Assembly (NCBI GenBank): GCA_024291935.2
Contig: CM044310.1
Location: forward strand, 114,834,213-114,898,212
DNA from: Okapia johnstoni
Lineage: Eukaryota > Chordata > Mammalia > Artiodactyla > Giraffidae
Direction: 5' to 3'
DNA length: 64,000 nucleotides
Part shown: positions 1 to 10,100 of the stretch, one piece after another
How the letters are laid out: each line of letters starts with the position of its first letter
Numbering within the stretch: position 1 is the stretch's first letter
Made by a program: the position numbers and the translations under genes
Notes under the pieces: model-generated
What the model was told of the DNA's origin: nothing
The model's input: the letters and a program-made list of their open reading frames with translations, nothing else
The model's database searches: none

Positions 1-330
1 CCACCACTGCCTAGTTCTTCTTTCATCACCTTTTGTACCTGAGTTCTTTCACTTAGCATAATATTCTCAAGGTTCATCCAAGTTATGGCATATAACAGTG
101 CTTCATCCGGGTGAATATTTTTTCATTGTATTGTTTTACCACATTTTGTTGATCCACTCATCACCTGATGGATGGATTGGGTTGTTTCACATTTGGCTAC
201 TGTGAATAATTGTTGCCATGAAGATTGGCATACAAATATCGGCTTGAGTCTCTGCAAATGGAATTGCTGGGTCCTATGATAATTCAAAGGTTCTCTTTTT
301 CGAAGGGAGGCTGCCTGTTTCTTAAGGGCT
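1..330 (-). repeat. L1 LINE remnant (ORF2 3' part, antisense)
   Basis: The stretch carries the antisense signature of the L1 ORF2 end: a mutated 'gaataatattccattgta' stretch, 'ccacattttgttgatcc', 'ggctactgtgaataattg' and 'ggaattgctgggtcctatg'. It is diverged and interrupted by stops, so it is an old dead copy that continues left of the window. Confidence 0.8.
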
Positions 331-789
331 GGACCCAAACATTGGCCCAGCATTCACTTCTATCATATTTTATTAATCAAGCAGCCATCGAGCATGGATT
401 CAAGGACAGGAGACCTAGATTCCTTCCCTCCCTCCCAGTACAAATGAAGAATATCAAAGGATTTGAGGACATGTTTTACCCCTCGCACAGAAAGTCTGGG
501 AGGGAAAGGTGGTGGTGAGGGCCAAGGAGAGACTCTCAAGGAGCCAGACGAAGAGAATTAACTCAGACTCAGGGTCTTGGCAGGGGAAGCCATGCTCTCA
601 GCTTGAGGCTCTTTCACTGATTTCGTAGTTTCAACCTTTATCGACTGCAATCTCAGCTGAAAGTTTACATTCTCAAAATATCTTTTTCTGACTCCTACAT
701 TAAATCAGATACTGTCATAGCTCCCTCTTCTTTTCTCTTTCTCAAAGTTCTATTTCTTTTTTTTAATTAAAAAATATATTTAATTATTT
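331..789. other. Intergenic, no gene or clear repeat
   Basis: I see no coding exon, RNA gene or recognisable transposon here apart from an A/T-rich stretch near 755-790 that is the tail of the next SINE. Confidence 0.5.
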
Positions 790-1093
790 TTTGGCTGTGC
801 TGGGTCTTTGTTCCTATGAGGGTTTTTCTCTAGTTGCAGTGAGCTGGGGTCACTCTGTAGTTACAGTGCATGGGCTTCTCATCACAGTGGCTTCTCTTGT
901 TGCAGAGCATGGGCTCTAGGGTGTGAGGCTTCAGTAGTTGCAGCTCTCAGGCTCTAGAGTACAGGCTCAGTAGTTGTGGTGAACAGGCTTAGTCACTCTG
1001 ACGCATAATGGGATCTTCCCAGATCAAGGCTCGAACCTGTGTCCCCTGCATTGGCAGGTGGATTCTTTACAACTGAGCCACCAGGGAAGCCCT
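790..1093 (-). repeat. CHR-1-type tRNA-derived SINE
   Basis: Antisense CHR-1 pattern: 'ggctgtgctgggtctttg', repeated 'tagttg' units, 'gggatcttcccag', and the complement of the tRNA-like head 'ccaccagggaagccc' at the right end. This SINE group marks cetaceans, hippos and ruminants. Confidence 0.85.
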
Positions 1094-1097
1094 AAAT

Positions 1098-1177
1098 TTT
1101 TTTGCCGTACTGCAAGGCTTGTGGGATCTTAGTTCCCCAGACAGCAAGTGCGGAGTCCTAACCACTGGAGTTCCCTG
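1098..1177 (-). repeat. CHR-2-type SINE, truncated
   Basis: Contains 'gtgggatcttagttcccc' and 'cctaaccactgga', the antisense CHR-2 pattern. It abuts the CHR-1 copy on its left and L2 on its right. Confidence 0.7.
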
Positions 1178-1345
1178 GAGTGTGTCCAAGTTTATCATGA
1201 TTGTATCCCCAGGGCCTGGCACAAAGTTGAATACATAGTTGGGATTTGGTAAATATTTGTTGAGTAGTTGCATTAGTGAATGCCCTTGATGAAGTACTGT
1301 CTGTCCTCCCTACTAGAGTGTCAGCACCACACAGGGCACGTCTGT
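1178..1345 (+). repeat. L2 LINE 3'-end fragment(s)
   Basis: Sense L2 3' UTR wording: 'tatccccagggcctggcac' followed by 'ggtaaatatttgttgag', then a second partial match around 1300-1345. Ancient and diverged. Confidence 0.65.
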
Positions 1346-1424
1346 TTCCTTTGTTCACCGTAGTTTCACAGGGAAAGATGCATAGTCAGTGGAGGAACTT
1401 GCCTCCAGGATGGTCCCCAAATGA

Positions 1425-1895
1425 TCTTTGCCCTCTAGTATTCACACCCTTGTATAATCCCCTCCCGCTATGAACAGAGGTGGCCAGTATTTGGCCAATA
1501 GCATACTGGTGAGAACGCATGACTTTCAAAGCAGCTCTAAGGATCACTTGCTCTGGGGTATGCCAGTCATGAAGACACTCTAGCAGGCTGGTGGATAGTC
1601 CCAGAGGGACAGAAATTGAGGAATTGAGGTCCCCAGCCATCAGCTAACATCAACTCGCCAACCATGTCAGTGAGTCATTTTGGAAGGAGGTCTCCCCCCA
1701 CCCCAAGACATCAGAAAGCTGTAGCCCCAGCTGCCATCTGACTTCATCCCTATGAGAAACCTTGAGCCAGAACTGCCCAGCCAAACTGCTCCTGAATTCC
1801 TGATTCACAGAAACTCTAAGAGATAACAAATATCTATTGTTATTGTAAGTCCTTAAATGTTTATATAATTTGTTCCACAACCATAACCAACACAG
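1425..1895 (+). repeat. MLT1-like MaLR LTR (old retroviral-type LTR)
   Basis: The 3' part has the MaLR pattern: 'gagccagaactgcccagc', then 'tgattcacagaaactcta' and 'agataacaaat', ending in an AATTTGTT-like stretch. No coding capacity. The subfamily is uncertain. Confidence 0.5.
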
Positions 1896-2005
1896 TAGGT
1901 ATTGCTACCCTTTTCTGAATCGCAGAGTCATATTGCAAAAGGGGAAGAAGTATCTATCTCTGAGGTTCATAGAGAATGTACCTCACTGGGCAAGGTCATA
2001 GAACA

Positions 2006-2226
2006 TGTGCATGCGTGTGACTATGTGGTAGGTTGCTTCAGTTGTCTGACTCTTTGAGACCCAGTGGACAGTAGCCCGCCAGGCTCCTCTGTCCATGGGA
2101 TTCTCCAGGCAATGATACTGGAGTGGGTTGCCATGCCCTCCTCCAAAGGATCTTCCTGACCCAGGGATCTAGCCCATGTCTCTTACATCTCCTGTATTGG
2201 CAGGCAGGTTCTTTACCACTAGGTCA
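2006..2226 (-). repeat. Bov-tA SINE
   Basis: Antisense Bov-tA: 'ggctcctctgtccatggg', 'tactggagtgggttgcca', 'ggatcttcctgacccagg' and a tRNA-like head near 2215. About 15% diverged from the family pattern by eye. Confidence 0.9.
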
Positions 2227-2229
2227 GAG

Positions 2230-2560
2230 AACATAATAAGAGCTTAATGTACCACCAGAAGTGTAACTTCCTGAGGAAGCACATGGGCCTGGGTTTGAAT
2301 CCTAGCTTCACTACTCCTAAGATAATAAGACTTTGTTTGGTTGGGCCACTAATACTTAACTTTGCTGGATCTCACACTCCTCAGCTATGAAATGGGAATA
2401 TTAAAGAATCTACTCTTCCAAGGGTTAGAGAAATAATCCATGTAAAGCCCATTTAAGCTCCATGAGAGGGCAGATACTGTTTTTTCTTTTTCACTGTTCT
2501 ATCCCTAGCACAGAGGTCGATGGCTGACGACTTATTAATAAATATTTGTAGAGTAAGCAA
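2230..2560 (+). repeat. MIR followed by L2 3' end
   Basis: 2280-2450 resembles sense MIR ('gggtttgaatcctagcttc' then 'ctcagctatgaaatggg'). 2460-2560 is the sense L2 tail ('ctatccctagcacagag', 'aataaatatttgtagag'). Both are ancient. Confidence 0.65.
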
Positions 2561-2617
2561 TAAAAAGGCACTTTGCCTAAGTACACATTAGCTATTACTA
2601 GCCTATAAGGTCCTACA

Positions 2618-2816
2618 TGGGGCTTTCCAGGTGGCTCAGTGCTAAAGAATCTGCCTGCCAATGCATAAGACATAGGTTCAATCCTTGGGTTGGGAAGATC
2701 CCCTGGAGAAGGAAATGTCAACCCACTCTAGCATTCTTGACAGGAAAATCCCACCGACAGAGGAGCCTAGCAGGTTATTTTCCTTGGGGTTGCAAAGAGT
2801 CAGACACAACTTAGTG
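2618..2816 (+). repeat. Bov-tA SINE, split by a later SINE
   Basis: Sense Bov-tA from 'ggctttccaggtggctcag' to 'agagtcagacacaacttag'. Its 3' tail ('tgaataaacaacaa') lies beyond the inserted element, at about 3038-3051, so a younger Bov-tA jumped into this tail. Confidence 0.9.
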
Positions 2817-3027
2817 GTGGTGGTGGTTTAGTCACTAAGCCGGTCTGACTCTTGCGACCCCATGGACTGTAATCTACCAGGCTTCTCTGTCCATGGGATT
2901 CTCTAGACAAGAATACTGGAGTGGGTTGCCATTTTCTTTTCTAGGGGATCTTCCCGACCCAGGAATCGAACCCCGGTCTCCTGCATTGCAAGCAGATCCT
3001 TTACCGACTGAGCTTGAAGCGAAGCCC
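2817..3027 (-). repeat. Bov-tA SINE nested in the tail of a Bov-tA
   Basis: Antisense Bov-tA running from a 'ggtggtggttt' tail to an 'aagcccc' head. It is flanked by a perfect 12-bp TSD CACAACTTAGTG at 2805-2816 and 3028-3039, which defines both ends. With the host SINE it forms a nearly spacer-free inverted repeat. Confidence 0.93.
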
Positions 3028-3099
3028 CACAACTTAGTGAATAAACAACAAACAAGTTCCTAGTGATTTCTCACCTGCATCATATTATTTAATCTCATG

Positions 3100-3535
3100 C
3101 CATTTGCCACCCTCTCACTCTGCTCCACCCGCCCTGCCCTCTCCATAGCTTCTCAAATATGTCATATGTGCCACCTTCAGGGCTTTTGCACCTGCTGGCC
3201 CCACCACCCCAAGAAATACTCCATCTCCCAGTTATCTACGTAGCTTATTGCAGCTCCTTCAGTTCTCTGCTCAATGTCACCTTTTCTGAGAGACCTCCTC
3301 TGGCCACTCCTGTAACCCTCTAGTGATAGGAGTGTTTTACTGTTATATCCTGTTTTACTTTTCTCCAAAACATTTATTGAGGGCCTGACTTCCCCGCCCG
3401 TCTCCCCACTTTGGGCTGTCCTCAGTAGAACTTAAGCTCCATGAGGGCAGGGCTTTGTCTATTTCACTCACCACTCGCCATTTCACAACGCCCGCGTTGC
3501 CGGGATTTCAGCAGACGCTCCATTATATTTGCTGA
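3100..3535 (+). repeat. L2 LINE 3' UTR
   Basis: Sense L2: 'agggcttttgcacctgctgg', 'ttctctgctcaatgtcacc', 'gagagacctcctctggcc' and 'ttaagctccatgagggcag'. One of the longer L2 pieces in the window. Confidence 0.85.
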
Positions 3536-3558
3536 ATTTACAGCCACATAAACGACCA

Positions 3559-3778
3559 CTTGGCTTCCCTGGTAGCTCAGACGGTAAAGCGTTTGCCTGC
3601 AATGTGGGAGACCCGGGTTCGATCCCTGGGTCGGGAAGATCCTCTGGCGAAAGAAATGGCATCCCACTGCTGTATCCCTGCCTGAAAAATCCCAGGGACG
3701 GAGGAGCCTGGTATGTTACGGTCCATGGGGTCGCAAAGAGTCGGACACGATTTAGCGACTTCACTTTCCTTTCCTTTC
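3559..3778 (+). repeat. Bov-tA SINE just upstream of the SAE1 promoter
   Basis: Sense Bov-tA from 'ttggcttccctggtagctc' to a 'ttcactttcctttcct' tail, flanked by a perfect 10-bp TSD TAAACGACCA at 3549-3558 and 3779-3788. It ends about 75 bp before the first promoter E-box, so it brought CpGs and Pol III A/B-box-like sequence close to the CpG island. Confidence 0.93.
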
Positions 3779-3851
3779 TAAACGACCATCTGAGTAGTCC
3801 CGTGGGGCTAGAAGCCGCGGAGATTTTTGGCCAGAACCGGCCACAGACTCT

Positions 3852-3861
3852 GTCACGTGAC
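3852..3861. promoter_or_regulatory. Palindromic E-box GTCACGTGAC
   Basis: A perfect 10-bp palindrome around CACGTG, the full TFE/USF/MITF (CLEAR-type) form, about 230 bp before the SAE1 start codon and inside the CpG-rich flank. Confidence 0.7.
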
Positions 3862-3897
3862 TGGCTGTGCCCCGCCCGCCGTGGAGGCTAAGGAGGT

Positions 3898-3905
3898 CCA
3901 CGTGG
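3898..3905. promoter_or_regulatory. E-box CCACGTGG
   Basis: Second canonical CACGTG, 37 bp after the first, in a palindromic CCACGTGG context typical of MYC/MAX and USF sites. Confidence 0.65.
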
Positions 3906-3915
3906 TTTCAACCCC

Positions 3916-3925
3916 GGGGGCGGGG
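3916..3925 (+). promoter_or_regulatory. GC box (Sp1/KLF type)
   Basis: GGGGGCGGGG followed by a G-rich run (GTGGGGGTGGGG-like) up to about 3936. A standard Sp/KLF element for a TATA-less promoter. Confidence 0.65.
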
Positions 3926-3952
3926 TGGGGGTGGGGCACCCGGAGAAGGTAC

Positions 3953-3983
3953 TGCGCAGGCGCAGTCCATGGCGCAGGCGCAG
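3953..3983 (+). promoter_or_regulatory. Tandem NRF1-like sites
   Basis: TGCGCAGGCGCA at 3953-3964 and GGCGCAGGCGCA at 3972-3983 each differ from YGCGCAYGCGCR at one or two positions; their starts are about two helical turns apart (19 bp). NRF1 sites usually lie within ~100 bp of the start site in CpG promoters, which places transcription start close by. Confidence 0.65.
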
Positions 3984-4085
3984 ACGCCTCCCGGGCGCGC
4001 GGGCGGGCGGCGGTTGGCGGCGTTTGGGGGCCGGCTGGCGGTTGCCGGGAGCGGGACCAGCGCTCAGGCAGCTAGACCCGGCGCC
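3969..4085 (+). other. SAE1: In-frame upstream AUG: possible 39-residue N-terminal extension
   Basis: An ATG at 3969 is in frame with the SAE1 start at 4086 with no stop between. The 39 intervening codons hold no Asp or Glu, five Arg (10, 14, 15, 22, 36) and many Ala/Gly. Its context (T at -3, G at +4) is weaker than that of 4086 (G at -3, G at +4). The ATG lies within the NRF1-like cluster, so it is translated only if transcripts start upstream of it. Confidence 0.35.
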
Positions 4086-4183
4086 ATGGTGGAGAAGGAG
4101 GAGGCGGGCGGCGGTATCAGCGAGGAGGAGGCGGCGCAGTATGACCGGCAGATCCGTCTTTGGGGATTGGAGGCCCAGAAACG
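4086..4183 (+). CDS. SAE1: SAE1 coding exon 1 (residues 1-33)
   Basis: Encodes the N-terminus, including an acidic EEE stretch and Arg21 in [10 protein letters not shown]. It ends two bases into codon 33. The donor ACG|GTCAGG has C at +3 and is weaker than the other donors, but exon 2 rejoins it as CG|G (Arg33) and continues the family sequence. The 5' UTR part of the exon extends upstream into the CpG island. Confidence 0.96.
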
Positions 4184-7100
4184 GTCAGGGCTGGTGCGGC
4201 TTGTGGGGGGAGCGGTGAGGATCTGCAGGGGGCGTCTGGCCTGAGGCGTTGGCGGCCTTCGGGGAGCCGGACGGTTTAATTTGAAAAGAGGAGGCGGGAA
4301 TCGTGTCCCCAGGCGTGGGCGCCCTCCCGAGAGGACTGGAGGAGTATATTTGGTCAGCTTCCTCAGAAGCTTTGGGAAACAGGGACGTCCCAGGTGGTGG
4401 GAGGGTCGTTCCGAGGGGTTGGCGGCCTCTCGGAGGGGAGGTGAAGGAGCCCTGAGCGATTGGGAGGGTGCAGACTCAGGGACTCGACGCCCGAAGGGAC
4501 TGATGGTGGGGTTTGGATTGGGGTTGCTGGCTTAGGGAATAGGAGGAGGGAGGAATGCCTGGAAACGGTGAAGTGGGGGGGCATAGTTGATTCATTTATA
4601 GGTAGCGGGAACCTCGTCTCTGCTGGACGCTGGGGGAGACTGGCGAGCCAAACACACGCGAACTTGCATTCATTCTTGTGGCCTCTAAGTGGTGGGCCAG
4701 TCTGAAAGAATGAGCGTTTTTTTGTTTTTGTTTTTTGAGGAATTTTGGAGCACTTTATTTCAAGTGGGCATCCCGAGAGGCTCGGAGGGTCTCGGGGCGC
4801 TGGAGGTACCCGAAGAGGCCGCTTATGTGTAGATCTGGGGATGCCTCCAGAGAGGACAGGATGGGGCATCCCCTGGTCTCGGGCGAGTAATTTTCGGAGG
4901 GATGAAGTCTTTGAAAGAGATGTTGAATTTGATCAGATATTTATTGAGCACCTGCCACAGACACCGTTGTAGGCACTGAGCAGGTGAACTAGGCAGACTC
5001 CTTGCCCAGATGGAGACTACATTCTCATGGGGAAGGCAGTAAACCTAAAGAAATACCAAAATATTGGGCAATGCAAGAGCCAGGGAGAAAAAATAAAGCA
5101 GGAAAAGAGGATCAACAAAGGATGGTGAGGTGGAAGAGCTATTTTTAAAATTTATTTATTTTTGGCCGTGCTGGGTCTTCCTTGCTCTGTGGTCTTCTCA
5201 TTGTGGATACTTTTCTTGTTGCAGACCCGGGGCTCTAGGGTTCCCAGGCTTCAGTAGTTTTGTCTCCTGGGCTCTAGAGCTAGGGCCTAGTTGTGGCGCA
5301 AAGGCTTAGTTGCTCAGTGGCATGTAGAATCTTCCCAGGATCAGAGATAGAATCCATGTCTCCTTCATTGGTAGGCGGATTCTTCACCACTGAGCCACCA
5401 GGGAAACCCTGTTTTTTTTTTTTCCTTTTGTTTTACTGGAGTTATATAGTTGCTTTACAGTGTTGTGTTAGTGGGAGAGCTGCTTTGATAGGATGGCCAG
5501 GGGAGTTATCTGAGAGGTAACAGTGAGCCTCGGTTCTGTATGCAAGGAAAGAGCCAAAGAGCCGTGTGGTCGTCTCGAAGGACCTTCGAAGCGCGGAGAA
5601 CAGCAAAATTCTGGAGGCCAGAGCATGCTTGGCAAAATAGAGCGACAGAAGTGGCTGGAACCAAATAAGGGGAAACCCTTCAATACTAAGTGTTGAGGAA
5701 CCTGTTGGAGAGTTTTGAGCAGAGGAGTAACACGATCTGCTTTGTGTTCGAAAAGGATCACTCTTCCCTGTTCAAGTGTGCAGAAGTGGGAAGAAGGATT
5801 CTGTTTAGGAGGTAGCTGCGGTAATCCACTTGAGACGGAAGTAGTGACGGCTTGGAACTCTAGAGAAAGGGTCAAATATAGATTCTTACAATTTGAAGGT
5901 AGAGGGGACAGGCTTTGCTGAAGGATTCAACGAGTGGGGTGTGAAGCGCAGAACTCAAGGATGCCTCCAAGGTTTTGGGCCTAAGCAAGTGAAAAGATGG
6001 AAGTGCCTTTACTGAGCGAGCTGGGGAAACAGGAGGTGTGGTGGGAAGAATCGGGAGTTCGCTTTTGGACTTAGGTTTTAGCTGTTTACTAGAAATATAA
6101 GTAGCAATATGAGAGTGGTTGAGTTCAGTGATGAGGTCTGGGTGATGGGGAGTGGATATGTGATGTGAGGGAGTACAGAATGGAGAATTAACTTGATTGA
6201 AGGATAGGGGAGGCGGGAAGGTCAAGAGAATTTAGTTTGAGGGGTGAGAGCTTCTAGAATTTTTTGGTGAGAGTGTGTGGGGGGGGTGAGGTGGGGATTA
6301 CTTCAGGCTCATCCTGGAATCTTCTGTGATTGTGGAGGAGGGTATATCATGAAATATTAGTAAGCATTGGTCTGAGGGTTGGAGGCACCTGAAGTAGACG
6401 GTTGATAACTAAATAATGAGAATGGGCCTGAAGACATAGGTGGGGTGGATTGAACTTAGGGTCTGCTGATTGAAGGGTTGAAGTGTTAGGAGGTCCTAAA
6501 GAATTGGGATGCGAATCCTAGGTGTTCTAGAAGGGTTGATCCAAGGGGTTGGGGACAGCAGGTAAGTCTTATTTGAAGTGGGGTAAAGTCGGTGAGGATT
6601 AAACTAGAATTAGTGAGGGAGCTGTCAGAGGCTTAGGAACCAATGATTTATCTGAGGAGCAGTAAAGGATGGATGGGGGCTCTTGAGGGAGAGAAGACCT
6701 AAGGGGCAAATCAGAGTCAGGGTAAGGAATTCTTGGAAGGTCGGAGTTATTCTGAGGAAGTGGAGATGTACTGAACTCAGTGGAGAACCTGAGGAGGATT
6801 GGCTGAGGGTCCTGGGGGAAGGACGGGGGTTACCTATCATTTGAAAGCTATGGATTTGCAGACAGTCTTACAGAGTTGATAAAATGCTCTCATGTCCATT
6901 TTTCAACTGAGTCTCATAGCAGCTCTTTGGAGAAGGAAGGCAGTGGTTTCCTCCTCTGTTCAGAAAGGAAGGAAGCGCACAAAGCAAATTGATTCATCTC
7001 TAAGGGAACTCCAGGTGGGATAGGAGAGCCTTGGAGACTGGAGTGACTTTGTGAAATAGAAAGCAGCCTGGGAGTCGACAGCTGCATTCTGGCTACAGGT

Positions 7101-10100
7101 TTGCCTCTGACTCTGTGTCATGTTGGACCAGGGTTGTCAGAGAATTGTAAGGGAGAGAAATCATAATAAAAAGGGCCTTCAGGGGAACTCATGCAGTCTG
7201 GAGGTTAAAAACGGGGATGTATCTGTCATACAGTGTTTTAATATTTTGAAATTAGTTGCCAGCATTAAAAATTATAAAAGAATTGGCTAAATTTGGGATA
7301 ATTTGAGTATGGAAAGAATAAAATCAACCTCACTTAGAAATATTTAATAATGTATCTTCTGATGTGATGAAATAAGAACCTCAATGCATCATCTTTGATG
7401 TTTTCCTACCAAACATCTTTTACCCTCATCATGTTTTTAGAGGACAGGGGAACAGGTTAAAGGACACTATTGAGGTAATGATGAGATGTCCAGCATGTGG
7501 GACATTTTACAAGACAGCTGCTGTGGTTCTCTTCCAGAAGTCAGTGTCATGGAAAAAGCAAGCAGTGGGACTGTTCTCAATTAAGAGGGTAAAGTGGTGG
7601 AGCCAAATGCAAGGTGTGACCCTAATTGGATTCTGGTTCAAAAAGAAAACTTCTCTAAAAAAACATCTTTTAGACAATAGGGGAAATTTGAGTATTCTGT
7701 CCTGTTCGACGATTTGGGGAATTATTTTCTAGATGTGATAGTAGTGTGGTTATGAAGGAGAACATCATATTTTTGGAACTGCAAGCTAAAGGTGTGAAGT
7801 GCTGCCTTGTTAGCACGTGGGTAAAGCCAACAGGGGAGAAGGCAATGGCACCCCACTCCAGTACTCTTGCCTGGAAAATCCCATGGACGGAGGAGCCTGG
7901 TAGGCTGCAGTCCATGGGGTTGCACGGAGTCGGACAAGACTGCGCGACTTCACTTTCACTTTTCAGTTTTCACTTTCATGCATTGGAGAAGGAAATGGCA
8001 ACCCACTCCAGTGTTCTTGCCTGGAGAACCCCAGGGACGGTGGAGCCTGGTGGGCTGCCATCTATAGGGTCGCACAGAGTCGGACACAACTGAAACGACT
8101 TAGCAGCAGCAGCAAAGCCAACAGGGCAAAACGTTAACTCTCCTTTCTATTTTTCTGTATGTTGGAATTTTTTAATGAGAAGTTGGGAAAATGTCTGTCT
8201 CCCAACCACTCCCCACGCTCCCCACATATGGGAATGTCATAGTTTCTGATTTCTGTCTTTTGAAAAGTAGTTAAGTTCAGACATACAGTAAGGTCAGACA
8301 TCCCTATCAGTTGGATCGAAGCGGAGGCTGCCTATCTTACAGAGAGCTTATGTGGCCATCGTCTCCATCAGCTCTGCGTCAATCACTGATGGAACTGCCT
8401 GGCCCCTCTTAAGCGTGTGAGTTTGCAGCTCTTGGTGTGTGCCCAGCCCGTGTTGTGGTTGAGGTTCAGGGAAGGGAGCCAGTTCTCCCAAGGTCACACA
8501 CCAAGTAAATAGAAGTGGGACTTCTATCTAAGCTGGTAACTTGAGGTTCACTGCCATTTCTGTGATAGCTCATTTGCCACCCTGGGGGCTCATTTTCTTT
8601 CAATTAAAGTAACATAAAGGAGAGCGTTGAAGCTGGCAGCCCTGGTTGTTCTCAGACCATGTGCTTTAGTAGTTTTTGCACTGCGTTTCACGCCAGAGGC
8701 ACATCTAATGTTTCTTCTTCCACTCAGCGGTCATTTATCCCCTGTCTCGGGATGAGGAAGGAGGGTGCCTGGGAAGAGAGAAGTAGAGAATAAGCTCTGT
8801 GAGGGTAGGCGCTTTGAAATGTCCGATAATTGAGATGTGGGTTTTGACTGCTGCTGCTAAATCGCTTCAGTCATGTCCGACTGTATGCGACCCCATGGTC
8901 CACAGCCTACCAGGCTCCTCCGTCCATGGTATTTTCCAGGCAGGAGTACTGGAGTGGGGTACCACTGCCTTCTCCTGGGTTTTGACTGGTCGCTGTGAAA
9001 TTCCCAGTGCTTTGTTGAGTGGATGGAACAGTTGTACGCTGCAAAGACCTGGGAAGTCCAGAAACCTGGGTTCAGTTCCTGGCTCTGCTCACTGGCTCTC
9101 TGGCCTCGGGTGAGTCACACAGTTCCTTGGCCTTTGGTCCCACGTGCACAAAGAAGGGGTGAGTGTGACTAAATCTTTAAGGACTCATTGTTGAAGTTTT
9201 AACCTTACAGGATTGGGACTCCAAAAAACTTCACTGTTTTGAAACACTCATTATCCTACACAGCTGCTGTTCAGACAGCACTTCAGTTGGTTCCATGGGC
9301 TCCTAGTTGTCATGAAAGTGACTGGGTTTGTACTGGAAGCCAGTCCTGGTGGTTTCATGTAAGGATCCATTTTCTAGTGGTTAATAGTTGAGTTTGAATC
9401 CAGAACTTCTTAGTTATCCAACCTTGGATACATTTCTTAACTTCTCTGTGCTTCAGTTTTCTCACTTATCAAATGAAAATAACAGAATCTACAGTATAAG
9501 ATTTTTGAGAAAGATAGGACTTCCCTGGCGGGCCGGTGGTTAGGACTCCTGGCTTTCACCGTGGAGGACCTGGGTTCAGTCCCCACATGCCGTGCAGTGC
9601 AGCGAAAAAAAAAAAAAATTTTTTTTTTTTTTAAATTGAGAAAGAAATGAGATGAAGCACGAATAGGGTCCATGCACAGAAAGCATTCAATGAATTCTAA
9701 CTACCATTATTTGACAAATATAAATTACAGCAACAAAAGACAAGAAACTAAATAGGAAATGGGTTGTGATAAATAAGATACAGATGTCAGTGGGATGTGA
9801 GGAAACTCCAGATGGACAAGCTAGACTGTGGGAGGAGCAGGTTTGCCCAAGCTGATTGAGGTGGGGAACAGTCTTAAGTTGTATCTTGGATTCTGACGAG
9901 ACATTTGAGTAAGTATAATGAATAGGCAGTTGAATTGAGCAGGATCATAGATTTAAATGACAAGTCCTGTTTGTGAATTCAGATTGTGATATAACGATTG
10001 GTTCCTTCCTTCCCAGAAATTTAAAAGGTATTTCTGTGGCAGAAGTTAGAGGGGAGTGAATCCACAAATATTTATTTAGAACCTACTTTATCCACGTTAG

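Larger units (their letters stand above)
3790..4560 (+). promoter_or_regulatory. SAE1: CpG-island promoter of SAE1
   Basis: GC- and CpG-rich DNA begins abruptly after the Bov-tA TSD and spans the 5' flank, exon 1 and the start of intron 1. There is no TATA box at a sensible distance. E-boxes, a GC box and NRF1-like sites cluster at 3852-3983. This is a housekeeping-type, probably dispersed-start promoter. The exact start site cannot be read from sequence; I expect it between about 3960 and 4060. Confidence 0.85.

Noticed and set aside
4363..4869. 168-codon open frame on the minus strand at the CpG island, as a possible divergent gene
   Set aside because: It runs across the fading CpG island into unique intron sequence, has a Pro/Ser-rich chance-like composition and no known domain. 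It does not resemble the ZC3H4 N-terminus as I recall it.
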